Source of the DNA: VXNF01 sp964291305
Lineage (GTDB): Bacteria; Actinomycetota; Acidimicrobiia; Acidimicrobiales; CATQHL01
Direction: 5' to 3'
Assembly (NCBI GenBank): GCA_964291305.2
Contig: OZ219783.1
Coordinates: 248,001 to 312,000 of the forward strand
Length of the DNA: 64,000 bases
Position numbers and translations under genes: made by a program. Below the pieces are notes generated by a model that worked only from the letters and a program-made list of their open reading frames with translations, made no database searches and was not told the DNA's origin. Below, piece after piece: positions 33,849-43,309 of the stretch; position 1 is the stretch's first letter; each line of letters opens with the position of its first letter.

Positions 33849-34850
33849 CTAAGGCAGCCAGGAGCGCCAGACGTTCTCGTTGGCTTCAATCCAGTTGGCC
33901 GCAGCTTCGTCTTTATCTAGGCCCTCGTTTTCTATGTCCGAGAGCATCTGGATCTGGGCAGCGCTGGTGTAGTTCATTGCACGCAGGAAGTGATCGGCGT
34001 CGGGAGCGTTCTCGGCCAGATCAGCATTCACAATTTTGAACAGCACGTCCTCTGGGTAGTCGCAGTCAACACTCTCGGGCGAGTTCACCGCGGCTTCTCC
34101 GCACTCGTCGGTGTACTCGGGAAGCAGTACGTTGGTGAGATCGTAGGAGTTGAACGCCGAGTGCGGTGTCCAGAGATACACCAGGATCGGATCCTGGCGG
34201 CTGTATGCAGCATCTAACGCAGCCAGGATGGCTGCCTCGGAACCGGCGTAAACCACCTCCAGCGGCAGGCCCAGGTTGTTGATGACGGCTTCGTCGAACT
34301 GCACGAAACTCGGGTCCCCTCCCAGGAACTGGCCCTTGTCCCCGGTTTCGGCGGTGGCGAACAGCCCGGCCAACTCCGGGTCTGCGAAGCCTTCCCAGGT
34401 AGCCAGTTCGGGATGCCGGTCCACCATGTAGGTGGGGATGAACCAGCCGATCTTGCCTACTGGGCCCAGCAAACCGGCATTGTCCACGTTGCCGCCGGGA
34501 TCGTCGATGTAGTCGGTCACATTGGCGGCATGGCCCGATGGCCAAAGCTCCAGCGAGGCATCAATGTCTCCGGTGTTGATCGCAGCCCACTGGGCGTTTT
34601 CGTCGATCTCCACCCGCTCGACTTCGTAGCCAAACTCGCTTTCTAATAACTGCGCGGCAACAGCCACGTTGGCCTCTGAAGCGTTCCATGGGCTGACTGC
34701 CAGCGTGATCGTCGTCTGGGAGCCTCTGGAATCTACCGCGCCGGCCCCATCGTCATCGTCTCCGCAGCTTGCAGCGATTAGCGCTATCACCGCCAAGGAA
34801 ATGGCGAAGATCTTCCAACTGCGGATGTGGTTGGTCTTGTAGGTTCGCAT
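33849..34850 (-). CDS. glycine betaine/choline-type ABC substrate-binding lipoprotein (OpuAC/ProX-like)
   Basis: A 333-residue lipoprotein. Signal peptide with lipobox IAASC, Cys29, then an acidic DDDDG tether. The OpuAC domain follows, with LAVSPWNASEANVAVAAQLLESEFGYEVE, DIDASLELWPSGHAANVTDYID and VYLWTPHSAFNSYDL; the Trp residues at the WP and YLW motifs fit an aromatic cage for quaternary ammonium. It supplies the fused permease and ATPase encoded 2.3 kb downstream. A near-perfect palindrome lies 28 bases before the ATG. Confidence 0.93.
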   Translation of the reverse strand: MRTYKTNHIRSWKIFAISLAVIALIAASCGDDDDGAGAVDSRGSQTTITLAVSPWNASEANVAVAAQLLESEFGYEVERVEIDENAQWAAINTGDIDASLELWPSGHAANVTDYIDDPGGNVDNAGLLGPVGKIGWFIPTYMVDRHPELATWEGFADPELAGLFATAETGDKGQFLGGDPSFVQFDEAVINNLGLPLEVVYAGSEAAILAALDAAYSRQDPILVYLWTPHSAFNSYDLTNVLLPEYTDECGEAAVNSPESVDCDYPEDVLFKIVNADLAENAPDADHFLRAMNYTSAAQIQMLSDIENEGLDKDEAAANWIEANENVWRSWLP

Positions 34851-34877
34851 TGCGGCCCCCGTGAGATGGAATCTGCA

Positions 34878-34901
34878 AAAACAGGCCAGTTGGACTGTTT
34901 T
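34878..34901. promoter_or_regulatory. 24-bp palindrome upstream of the betaine-binding protein gene
   Basis: Arms AAAACAG (34878-34884) and CTGTTTT (34895-34901), with inner arms CCA and TGG; 20 of 24 positions are symmetric. Its size and place suit a TetR-family dimer site, probably for the regulator at 31560. An A/T-rich stretch, TTTAAAATAA, abuts it. Confidence 0.5.
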
Positions 34902-35199
34902 CTTTAAAATAACATGTGGAACCGCTGAGCGCTAGAGCGCGTTGTCTATACTGTGGGGTTACTTCGGTTTTGTGGTCGGGTCGATTGTTTGCTGGGACAA
35001 GGAGCTTCACGGGAGATTAGAGGTTCAGTAACCCGTCTGCCGTTGAGATAGTCTCAGCTCTATCCGGTACCCTGCACCTTTGGCTTTGCCTAGGTTTACC
35101 GCTGGTGGACCGGCGGCGGATCTGCGACCACGATGTCTGAGTCTTGGCGCAGTACCGTAGACCCCCGACGTACCGCCCCTGCTACTAGGGACTTCTCCG
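34902..35199. other. intergenic region between the bet/opu cluster and the RsbW-like gene
   Basis: About 300 bases without a supported gene. It should contain promoters for both divergent neighbours; TATACT at 34947-34952 is a possible -10 but lacks a good -35. No RNA gene or larger repeat was recognised. Confidence 0.4.
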
Positions 35200-35649
35200 A
35201 TGGTGGCTTCAACTCATGGCCGCGGCGACGCGGTGGAAATCAGCATCCCGCCGAGCACCGAGTACGTGGCTATGGTCCGGAACGTCGTCGCTGAGGCCGT
35301 CGCCCAGCAGGCTGGGGTGGAACCGCAGCGGCTTGCGGATCTGCGCGTGGCCGTGTCCGAGGCGGTCACCAACGCTATCGCGGCCCATAACGCTTGCCGG
35401 ATCGATACACCCATCCAAATCACTTGCGTGAGGGGTCCGGGCCGGGTAGAGGTTGGCGTCTATGACCGTGGTGGCGGGTTCGACCCCGCGGCAGTAGCAG
35501 ACCCACCGGACTTGTCGGATCCTCGCCGGCTCTACGCTGAAAAAGGCAGGGGCCTATGGCTCATGCGGGTTATGTCCGACGATCACTCCATCGCCACAGG
35601 TCGACGCGGCACCGAGGTGCGATTGGTGCTGCACACCTCGCGGGACTAG
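35200..35649 (+). CDS. RsbW-like anti-sigma factor / serine-protein kinase
   Basis: A 149-residue GHKL ATPase. N-box DLRVAVSEAVTNAIAAHN, G1 box VYDRGGGFDP, G2 box EKGRGLWLMRVMSDD and a final GTEVRLVLH strand. Such proteins bind a sigma factor and phosphorylate a STAS antagonist. No sigma or STAS gene is adjacent; the STAS protein at 6558-6905 is a possible partner. GTG or ATG choice is clear at 35200 (ATG). Stands alone before nhaA. Confidence 0.9.
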   Translation: MVASTHGRGDAVEISIPPSTEYVAMVRNVVAEAVAQQAGVEPQRLADLRVAVSEAVTNAIAAHNACRIDTPIQITCVRGPGRVEVGVYDRGGGFDPAAVADPPDLSDPRRLYAEKGRGLWLMRVMSDDHSIATGRRGTEVRLVLHTSRD

Positions 35650-35726
35650 CCCGTCGGCGTACTAGCTCGGCGAGGGAGCCGCTAGCGTGCCAGGGTCGTT
35701 AGCAGAGGTTGCTTTGGGAAAATCAG

Positions 35727-37226
35727 ATGCCAGAGGACAAAAACGCTGAACACAACAAGATCGGTTCAGGGAAATCAGCGGACTCTGAAACTATGAGTTC
35801 TGAGTCTTCAGACGAGGACCTACTAGATGAGGACCTACTAGACGAGGAACCGCTTTACGAAGAGGTTCGTCAAGCCGAGGGCTCGCCACCCGACAGCAGC
35901 CTGACGTTCATTGGCCGTGACAGCGCGCTGGCTCGGACGGTAGGCCGGCCATTACTGCATTTCCTGCATATTGAGATTTCTGCTGGCATTCTCCTCTTGC
36001 TTGCCACTGTTGCTGCCCTCATCTGGGTCAACTCTCCGGTGGGTGACAGCTACTTCGACTTCTGGCACACCCCCATAGAAATCACAGTGAGCGACTTCGT
36101 TGTCCTGGACGAGGATTTTCACGAATTCGTAAACGACGCTCTGATGGCTCTGTTCTTCTTCGTGGTCGGTCTGGAAATCAAACGCGAAATGGTCACCGGC
36201 CGGCTCCGGCGGTTGCGTAACGCCCTCTTGCCGGTGGTAGCCGCTCTGGGAGGGATGGTCGTACCGGCGCTGATCTACGTGGCCTTCAACCTGGGGGGTG
36301 ACAACCTAAACGGCTGGGGCGTTCCCATGGCCACCGACATCGCCTTCGCTATGGGGGTCGTGTCGCTCGTCGGCAAGTGGGTCCCCGACTGGCTCCGACT
36401 TTTCTTGCTGACCCTGGCGATAGTGGACGACATCGGCGCCATCCTTGTAATCGCCATTTTTTATACTGCGGATATCTCGCTGGCGTGGTTGGGTCTGGCC
36501 GTGGCACTTGGCTTGCTAATAGTCATTCTCACCCGGATACGAGTCTGGCAATGGCCGTTGTACATGTTCATCGGCGTGCTTTTTTGGTGGTCTACGTTGA
36601 ACTCTGGTATCCACGCAACGATTGCTGGTGTGGCGCTGGGACTTCTGACACCGGCGAAACCCTTGCAGGGGGAATCCGATGCCCGTTCAGTGGCTCGCTG
36701 GCTACAAGACAAGACCGATATCTCAGTCACCGACATCAGGCGAGCCAACTTCGGTATTGCCGAGTCGCGCTCGGTGGCCGAACGGCTCGAAGTGGCGCTG
36801 CATCCTTATGTCAGCTATCTGATAGTTCCGGTGTTTGCTCTGGCAAACGCGGGGGTGGTGCTAAGCGGCGATTTGCTGAACGCCGTGACTACTTCATCGG
36901 TCACTATTGGCGTGACTGTAGGGCTGCTGGTAGGTAAGACAGTAGGCGTGTCGGGATTCACGCTGCTAGCCGTGCGATTGGGGCTCAGCGCGCTACCCCG
37001 GGGCATTGCCCGTCTCCAGGTCGTCGGCGTGGCCATCGTGTCGGGAATCGGCTTTACGGTGGCTTTGTTTGTGACAGAGTTGGCATTTGAAGGGAGCTTC
37101 GTGGGCGACAAAGCCAAGATTGGAGTGCTGGTGGCCTCACTGATTGCTGCCGTTGCCGGGCTGATGGTGCTTAGAGTCGCCGGTCAGCGCTCGGCGGCCG
37201 CACGGGCGACAATTGGGCACACCTAA
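35727..37226 (+). CDS. nhaA: Na+/H+ antiporter NhaA
   Basis: A 499-residue NhaA. An acidic N-terminal tail of about 70 residues (with the tandem DLLDEDLLDEE) precedes the transport domain. Conserved features are FFFVVGLEIKREMVTG, GVPMATDIAFAMGV, and the two Asp of the ion site in TLAIVDDIGAI, followed by the SGIHATIAGVALGLL region and the C-terminal spans with ANAGV. It exports Na+ in exchange for protons. ATG at 35727 is chosen; a TTG at 35709 would add 6 residues. Fits the salt-stress theme of the neighbouring bet/opu genes. Confidence 0.95.
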   Translation: MPEDKNAEHNKIGSGKSADSETMSSESSDEDLLDEDLLDEEPLYEEVRQAEGSPPDSSLTFIGRDSALARTVGRPLLHFLHIEISAGILLLLATVAALIWVNSPVGDSYFDFWHTPIEITVSDFVVLDEDFHEFVNDALMALFFFVVGLEIKREMVTGRLRRLRNALLPVVAALGGMVVPALIYVAFNLGGDNLNGWGVPMATDIAFAMGVVSLVGKWVPDWLRLFLLTLAIVDDIGAILVIAIFYTADISLAWLGLAVALGLLIVILTRIRVWQWPLYMFIGVLFWWSTLNSGIHATIAGVALGLLTPAKPLQGESDARSVARWLQDKTDISVTDIRRANFGIAESRSVAERLEVALHPYVSYLIVPVFALANAGVVLSGDLLNAVTTSSVTIGVTVGLLVGKTVGVSGFTLLAVRLGLSALPRGIARLQVVGVAIVSGIGFTVALFVTELAFEGSFVGDKAKIGVLVASLIAAVAGLMVLRVAGQRSAAARATIGHT

Positions 37227-37243
37227 CCCGTATCTTGCTTGTC

Positions 37244-39994
37244 ATGGCTAACGCTGCCGCGCCAAAGCGGGTCGTAATTGTCGAGTCGCCCACCAAGGCC
37301 ACAACGATCGCGCGTTTCCTCGACAACAGCTTCGTAGTGGAGTCCTCCCGTGGACATGTCCGCGACCTGCCGACGAAGGCCTCAGAGGTTCCTAAGGCCT
37401 ATCGCGCCGAGTCCTGGTCTCGCCTGGGCATCGACGTGGAGAACGACTTCAAGCCGTTGTATGTGCTGGCCAGCAACAAACGGGAAACTGTCCGTGCCCT
37501 CAAGAAGCTCGTGGACGGGGCGGACGAACTGTATCTGGCGACCGACGAGGATCGCGAAGGCGAAGCGATTGCCTGGCATCTGCTGGAGGTGCTCTCGCCG
37601 CCGCCTCAGGTGACGGTGCGGCGGCTGGTGTTCCACGAGATCACGCCAGACGCCATCCGGGCCGCCGTGGCGAACCCGCGCGACATCGACCGGAGGTTGG
37701 TGGATGCCCAGGAGGCCCGTCGCCTGCTGGACCGACTTTACGGCTACGAAGTGTCGCCGGTGCTCTGGAAGAAGATAGCCCCGCGCCTTTCGGCCGGTCG
37801 GGTACAGAGCGTGGCTACACGAATCGTCGTGGAGCGCGAGCGCGAGCGGATGGCGTTTGTCCCGGCGGAGTACTGGTCGCTGGGAGTGACCGCCGCTACC
37901 GCCGCGGGCGAGAGTTTCCCCATGGCGGTTAGTGCCCTAGGCGGATCGCGCTTGGCTGCCGGGCGCGACTTCGGCGCCGACGGAAAGCCGGCCACCCCCG
38001 ACGTGGTGGTACTCGACGAGGCGATGGCGCAGCGCTTAGCCACCGAGTTGGACGAATCCAGCGCGGAGGTGGCGTCGGTCTCCTCCAAGCCGTACCGCCG
38101 CCGCCCAGCGCCGCCGTTCATCACCTCTACGCTGCAGCAGGAGGGCGCGCGACGGCTGCGCCTGTCGGCCTCGGCGGTTATGCGGGTAGCCCAGTCGCTT
38201 TACGAGCAGGGCTACATCACCTACATGCGGACCGACTCGGTGACCCTGGCTGATGTGGCGTTAAAGGCCGCTCGGGCCGAAGTGAAGCGGTGCTACGGCG
38301 AGGACTTCCTGCCGGCCAAAACCCGCCGGTACGCCAGCAAGGTGCGCAATGCTCAGGAGGCGCACGAGGCCATCCGTCCGGCAGGGGAGACGTTCACCTC
38401 ACCGGAATCGCTGCGCCCGCAACTGTCGCCGGTGGAGGCCGACTTATACGAGTTGATCTGGCGCCGAACCCTGGCTTCGCAGATGACCGACACCACCGGC
38501 GAGACCGTCACCATTGAAGCAACGGCGCATACCGATAGCGCCGGCGAGGTGGCACTCACCGCCTCGGGCACTGTGATTAGCCATGAGGGCTTTCGCAAGG
38601 CCTGGGATCCTTTCCCATCTGCCGGTCCCGGTACTACCAACGGCTCTAACCGAAGTGACGCGGCCAGCAACGGTGATGCAGCCCCCGGAGACAGCACTGG
38701 ATCGCCCGAAACATCTACAGACTCCCCCGAAGGCCGCGCCACGCAGCGTCGCCTGCCACAGGTTGCCGAGGGTGAACTGCTGAATCTTTCAGACCCAAAG
38801 GCCGAGAGTCACGAAACCCAACCTCCCGCCCGGTTCACTGAAGCCACGCTGATTCGTCGACTCGAGGAACTGGGTGTCGGCCGACCTTCGACTTACGCCA
38901 CCATCATGGCAACGATCACCGATCGGGGATATGTCCGCAAGAAGGGGACGGCGCTGGTCCCCACGTTCACTGCCTTCAGCGTGGTGAACCTGCTGGAGGG
39001 CCACTTCGGGGACTACGTGGATTATGCCTTTACCGCCCGGATGGAAGATGACCTCGACGACATCGCCCGCGGCGGGCAGGAGTTTCAACCGTGGCTGTCG
39101 CTGTTCTACTTCGGAGCGGATGACAATCCAGGTCTCAAGTCCCGCGTGTCGGACAGGCTCGACGAGATCGACGGGCGGGCGGTGAACACCTCCATAATCG
39201 GGAACCATCCCGACAACGGGCGGCCTATTGAAGCCCGCCTGGGCCGCTACGGACCTTTTATCTCTTGCGGTGACGAGAGCGTCCAGCTGCCCGAAGACAT
39301 AGCGCCCGCCGAATTGACCCAGCAAAAGGCGCTAGAGCTGCTGGCCCAACCCTCCACCGAGCGAGAACTCGGCATCGACCCAAACTCGGAACTGCCGGTG
39401 AGCGCCCGGCAGGGCCGCTACGGGCCGTATGTGCAACTCGGTCCGTCTGCCGACGATCCCGACGCCAAGCCAGAAAAAATAGTCTCGCTGCTGAGTTCGA
39501 TGAGCTTGGAGGAAATCAACCTCCAGGATGCACTGCAGCTGCTCAGCCTGCCCCGAACCGTGGGAGCAGATCCGACTGACGGGGTAGAGATCACCACCCA
39601 GCTTGGCCGCTACGGGCCTTACCTCAAGAAGGGTTCGGAATCCCGCTCCTTAGATTCCGAGGAGCAACTCTTCACCATCACGCTTGAAGAGAGCCTGGCT
39701 TTACTGGCCCAGCCCCGCCGCCGGAGGGGTCAGCAAGCCAAGGCGCCGCTGCGGGAACTGGGTCCCGACCCCGTTACTGGCCGCGCCCTCTTGGTGCGTG
39801 ACGGACGCTGGGGCCCTTACGTCACCGACGGCGAGAGCAACGCTTCGCTGCGGGCGGGTGACACGGCGGATTCCCTGACACCGGAGCGGGCTTCGGACTT
39901 GCTGGCCGCCCGGCGCGATGCGCCGCCGACAGCTCGGAAGGGAGCTTCCGGAACATCCCGGCGCCGGAAGGGATCTTCCGCCCGTGACGGCTGA
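37244..39994 (+). CDS. topA: DNA topoisomerase I
   Basis: A 916-residue type IA topoisomerase. Toprim domain starts VVIVESPTKATTIARFL with LATDEDREGEAIAWHL; the active-site Tyr327 is in YITYMRTDS. The C-terminal part has no zinc fingers but four actinobacterial GRYGPY-type repeats (LGRYGPFISCG, GRYGPYVQLG, GRYGPYLKKG, GRWGPYVTDG) and a basic Ser/Arg/Lys tail. A Ser/Thr-rich linker lies near residues 460-515. ATG at 37244 is used; a TTG at 37235 is an alternative. Its end overlaps the following MFS gene by 11 bases. Confidence 0.96.
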   Translation: MANAAAPKRVVIVESPTKATTIARFLDNSFVVESSRGHVRDLPTKASEVPKAYRAESWSRLGIDVENDFKPLYVLASNKRETVRALKKLVDGADELYLATDEDREGEAIAWHLLEVLSPPPQVTVRRLVFHEITPDAIRAAVANPRDIDRRLVDAQEARRLLDRLYGYEVSPVLWKKIAPRLSAGRVQSVATRIVVERERERMAFVPAEYWSLGVTAATAAGESFPMAVSALGGSRLAAGRDFGADGKPATPDVVVLDEAMAQRLATELDESSAEVASVSSKPYRRRPAPPFITSTLQQEGARRLRLSASAVMRVAQSLYEQGYITYMRTDSVTLADVALKAARAEVKRCYGEDFLPAKTRRYASKVRNAQEAHEAIRPAGETFTSPESLRPQLSPVEADLYELIWRRTLASQMTDTTGETVTIEATAHTDSAGEVALTASGTVISHEGFRKAWDPFPSAGPGTTNGSNRSDAASNGDAAPGDSTGSPETSTDSPEGRATQRRLPQVAEGELLNLSDPKAESHETQPPARFTEATLIRRLEELGVGRPSTYATIMATITDRGYVRKKGTALVPTFTAFSVVNLLEGHFGDYVDYAFTARMEDDLDDIARGGQEFQPWLSLFYFGADDNPGLKSRVSDRLDEIDGRAVNTSIIGNHPDNGRPIEARLGRYGPFISCGDESVQLPEDIAPAELTQQKALELLAQPSTERELGIDPNSELPVSARQGRYGPYVQLGPSADDPDAKPEKIVSLLSSMSLEEINLQDALQLLSLPRTVGADPTDGVEITTQLGRYGPYLKKGSESRSLDSEEQLFTITLEESLALLAQPRRRRGQQAKAPLRELGPDPVTGRALLVRDGRWGPYVTDGESNASLRAGDTADSLTPERASDLLAARRDAPPTARKGASGTSRRRKGSSARDG
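39935..39980 (+). repeat. twin hairpins with identical CGGAAG stems at the end of topA
   Basis: CGGAAG-GGAG-CTTCCG at 39935-39950 and CGGAAG-GGAT-CTTCCG at 39965-39980. Both lie in topA coding sequence, and the second ends 3 bases before the MFS start codon, where it could affect its translation. Confidence 0.7.
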
Positions 39995-41408
39995 GGGCGC
40001 GCCGGAAGATCGCCCCGGCAGGTGGGCGGGCTTCCAGCGGCGGATCTTCGCCACACCTCAGTTCTTCAGACTCTGGTCAGCACAGGTCGTTACTTCTACG
40101 GGCGACTGGCTGGGTTTTCTGGCCATCTCGGTGGTGGCGGCGCGCCTTGGATCGGGCACTCCTGAGGCCGCCATCGGACTGGTCCTGGCTGCGCGGCTAG
40201 TTCCGGGTGTCCTGCTCTCGCAGGTAGCGGGAGTATTAGCTGACAGGTGGGATCGCCGCCGGCTCATGGTGACCTGTGACCTGGCACGGGCGGGGATCTT
40301 GCTGGCGGTGCCGCTGGTGAACAAAGTCTGGCAACTGGTGCTGGTGTCGCTTGCCTTGGAGGCTTTCACCTTGCTGTGGATTCCTGCCAAGGAGGCTTCG
40401 GTCCCAAATCTGTTGCCGGCACAGCACCTTACTGCCGCCAACTCGTTGTCTATGTTCGCCACCTACGCCACTTTCCCAGTTGCCTCGCTGATATTTGCAA
40501 GGGTTGCTAACGCGCTGGAGGGCGCTTCTGTCGACGGCTGGCTGGCGCCTTTCTACCCCGACAAGCAAGGTCCAATTTTTTACCTGGATGCCCTGACCTT
40601 CGTGGTGTCGGCGGCCCTGGTGTTCTCGCTGCCGCTTCGGCACCCGCGGGATCCCAACCTTAGCAAGCGTGCGGCGGTGCGCTGGGAGGGAGTCTTCCGT
40701 GAGTATCGCGAGGGGTGGCGTTACGTAGTGGTTAATCCCACGGTGCGCTCGGTCACCATTGGCCTAGCGACGGCCTTGATCGGCGGCGGGATGCTGATTC
40801 CCCTAGCGCTGGTGTATGCGATCGAAGTTCTCCGGGTAGGTGAGCAGGGATTCGCCGACATCGTCACCGGGCTTAGTGCCGGAGTTGGGGTAGGTGTCTT
40901 GGTGTTGTCGATCCTGCAGCGGCGAGTTAACAAGCACCGAGTATTCGCCCGCTCGCTGACAGGGGCAGGGTTGGGATTGCTAGTGGCCGCGTCGCTGGGC
41001 TCGTTGCCGTGGGTGATGCTGGTAGCGGCTGCGGTGGGGATGTGTGCTGGCGGGATGTACGTTCTGGGGTTCACTTTGCTGCATGAGTTCACTGCCGACG
41101 AAGTGCGGGGGCGGGTCTTCGCTGGGCTTTACTCGATTGTCCGGTTGTGTGTTGTGCTGGCGTTAGTAGTGGGCCCGCTGCTAGCAGCCGCCTTTGACAG
41201 GATCTCTGAGGTGTTGTGGGATCGCGCAATCGACATCGGCATCTTGGTGGTGGAACTCCCGGGGGTTCGCCTGACGCTGTGGCTGGCGGGGTTGACGGTG
41301 GTACTGGCGGGGTTGCTGGCCCGGCGCACCCAGCGAGTCGAAGCTTCTGCGAGGCGAGCCACGACTTCCGGCCCTGAGTCTCTGGAAGATCGGTCTCTGG
41401 AAGACTGA
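39984..41408 (+). CDS. MFS transporter
   Basis: A 474-residue major facilitator of the NRE/enterobactin-exporter-like (MFS_3) type. It begins FFRLWSAQVVTSTGDWLGFLAISVVAARL, has the A-motif GVLADRWDRRRLMVTCD, about 12 membrane segments, and a polar C-terminal tail. Substrate unknown. GTG at 39984 overlaps topA by 11 bases; longer forms would run further into topA. The tmk gene follows by 6 bases, so this lies inside a topA-tmk-holB operon. Confidence 0.88.
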   Translation: MTAEGAPEDRPGRWAGFQRRIFATPQFFRLWSAQVVTSTGDWLGFLAISVVAARLGSGTPEAAIGLVLAARLVPGVLLSQVAGVLADRWDRRRLMVTCDLARAGILLAVPLVNKVWQLVLVSLALEAFTLLWIPAKEASVPNLLPAQHLTAANSLSMFATYATFPVASLIFARVANALEGASVDGWLAPFYPDKQGPIFYLDALTFVVSAALVFSLPLRHPRDPNLSKRAAVRWEGVFREYREGWRYVVVNPTVRSVTIGLATALIGGGMLIPLALVYAIEVLRVGEQGFADIVTGLSAGVGVGVLVLSILQRRVNKHRVFARSLTGAGLGLLVAASLGSLPWVMLVAAAVGMCAGGMYVLGFTLLHEFTADEVRGRVFAGLYSIVRLCVVLALVVGPLLAAAFDRISEVLWDRAIDIGILVVELPGVRLTLWLAGLTVVLAGLLARRTQRVEASARRATTSGPESLEDRSLED

Positions 41409-41414
41409 GGTTCG

Positions 41415-42035
41415 ATGGGAGCTACCCCAAAGCGGGGCCAGTTCGTGGTCTTCGAAGGGGGCGAATCGGTGGGCAAGTCCACCTGTGCAGCCTGGTTGGC
41501 GACACTTCGTGGCGCCCAGTTGACACACGAGCCGGGGGGTACCCAGCTGGGTCGGGAGCTGCGCCGGCTGCTGTTGGGTGAGGCCGGGATGCAACTGAAC
41601 GTTCTTACCGAGGCGCTGCTGATGGCCTCGGACCGGGCACAGCATGTCAGCGAGGTCATTCGACCAGCCTTGGAGGCAGGCCGCAACGTGGTATGTGATC
41701 GTTATATCGGCTCGTCGCTGGCTTATCAGGGCTATGGGCGTGGCCTTGATGTGGAGCTGGTTCGGATGCTCTCGGAGGTAGCCACTGGTGGCCTTTGGCC
41801 AGATCTGGTACTTCTGCTGGACATGGATCCGCAGCGGGCAGCCCAGCGCGGCACTGTCCGCTCGGACCGCTTCGAGGAGCTGGGGTTGGGCTTCCACCGC
41901 CGGGTGCGCGCCGGCTACCTAGAACTTGCTGCGGCCGAGCCTGCTCGTTGGGCGGTGATCGACGCTGACCGCTCGGCGGTCGAGGTGCACCTTGACATCG
42001 CCACTCTGGTGGCCGACCGACTGGGTTGGAAGTGA
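41415..42035 (+). CDS. tmk: thymidylate kinase
   Basis: A 206-residue dTMP kinase. The P-loop is EGGESVGKST, where most have EGGEGAGKST or similar; DR(Y) motif CDRYIGSSLAYQGYGRG and HEPGG are present, and the LID segment RGTVRSDRFEE follows. It phosphorylates dTMP for DNA synthesis. Full length. It is coupled by a GTGA overlap to the DNA polymerase delta-prime gene, a common arrangement. Confidence 0.95.
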   Translation: MGATPKRGQFVVFEGGESVGKSTCAAWLATLRGAQLTHEPGGTQLGRELRRLLLGEAGMQLNVLTEALLMASDRAQHVSEVIRPALEAGRNVVCDRYIGSSLAYQGYGRGLDVELVRMLSEVATGGLWPDLVLLLDMDPQRAAQRGTVRSDRFEELGLGFHRRVRAGYLELAAAEPARWAVIDADRSAVEVHLDIATLVADRLGWK

Positions 42036-43258
42036 CGGATCGTTCTCCGGCCCTATTCGGTCACAGGGACGAGTCTGATTCGCACGGCGCAGACCCGGGT
42101 GAGTTAGGGGCTGTCCAGCCTGGTTTGGTACGGCCTGGTGCTGGCGGGCCTGATTTTGTTGAGCCTGAGGTTGATCAGTCAGATCCCGATTGGCCGCCGC
42201 TAGTGGGCGGAGCTGCCGGTCTGCGGCAACTCGAGGCCGCGTTGTTGGCCCCGGTTCACGCCTACTTGTTGGTCGGGACCGTCGCGGGAGACAAGCGCGC
42301 CGTTGCCCGGACGTTTGCCGGCGAGCTGCTGGCTGCTGCCTCTGCGGCGGCAGGCTCGGATGTGGTTGCGCGGCATCGGCGTCGGGCTCGCCAGGCGACG
42401 CATCCAGATGTGCTGCTCGTGGAGCCCGAGGGACGGGCACTGCTGGCGGCTGAAGCCTCAACGCTCATTGCCGAGGCGGGTCGTCGCTCGTTGGAGGGTG
42501 CCGGCAAGGTGATCATCTGTGATCGCTTTCACACAGCTTCGCCTGGTGTGGCGGCGAGCCTGCTGAAGACCATCGAAGAACCGCCACCGGCTACCACCAT
42601 CGTGCTGTTGGCCGATGAGGTGCCCCCTAGTCATTCCACTGTGGCCTCGCGCTGCGTGATTATCCGCTTTCCGGCTCCGGCTCCGGACGAGGTGTGTGAA
42701 TGGCTCATACGGTCCGGAGTGGCGCCGACGGTGGCCCAGCGTGCGGCTCGAGCCGTAGGGGTCGATCCGGGGCAGGCCGGTCAACTGGTCGCGGGAGGCA
42801 ATCTGGCTGAACGGATCGAGGCCTGGTGGTCAATCCCAGAGCAGCTCGACGACACGGGAGCCCGAGCCGCAGCCTTGGTGGACGATTTGCGGGCACAGAT
42901 CGATGCTTCGGTGGCCGCGACCTCAATTTCCGCCGCAACCGCCGACTCCACGCCCGCAGCAGGAACCGGCGCTTCGGGCCCTGAAACATCGGGAGATGGG
43001 GGTGGCTCCGTTGCTGGGGCTGGTGGTAGGACCGAGTCGCAGAAGCAAGATCGCCGTAAGCGCCTAGCTCGTGACACAGAGCTACGTTTCGGGTTTGCCG
43101 TACTGGCCGAGCGCTACAGCGAGCTACTGGACACCTCTGCTGTTGGGCAGGTCGAAGATGCGCTTGAACTGCTAAGGAAAGCTAAAGCCGCTTTGGCGCG
43201 CAACCCAGATGAGAAGTTGCTGCTACAGAACCTGCTGCTTCACCTGCCGCGCTGCTAG
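42032..43258 (+). CDS. holB: DNA polymerase III delta-prime subunit-like protein
   Basis: A 408-residue clamp-loader protein. Typical elements are GGAAGLRQLEAALLAPVHAYLLVG, CDRFHTASPGVAASLLKTIEEPPPATTIVLLADE and STVASRCVIIRFPAP. The P-loop is degenerate (GTVAGDKRAVA), as usual for delta-prime, and no zinc-binding Cys cluster is seen. Residues ~285-335 are an Ala/Gly/Ser-rich linker. GTG at 42032 overlaps the tmk stop; a TTG at 42026 is an alternative. Loads the beta clamp with tau/gamma and delta. Confidence 0.88.
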   Translation: MTDRSPALFGHRDESDSHGADPGELGAVQPGLVRPGAGGPDFVEPEVDQSDPDWPPLVGGAAGLRQLEAALLAPVHAYLLVGTVAGDKRAVARTFAGELLAAASAAAGSDVVARHRRRARQATHPDVLLVEPEGRALLAAEASTLIAEAGRRSLEGAGKVIICDRFHTASPGVAASLLKTIEEPPPATTIVLLADEVPPSHSTVASRCVIIRFPAPAPDEVCEWLIRSGVAPTVAQRAARAVGVDPGQAGQLVAGGNLAERIEAWWSIPEQLDDTGARAAALVDDLRAQIDASVAATSISAATADSTPAAGTGASGPETSGDGGGSVAGAGGRTESQKQDRRKRLARDTELRFGFAVLAERYSELLDTSAVGQVEDALELLRKAKAALARNPDEKLLLQNLLLHLPRC

Positions 43259-43309
43259 GGCTGCTGGCTGGGCTTTCTGGGTCTGAGAGCCGTTCGTAGG
43301 GCCCCGGGA

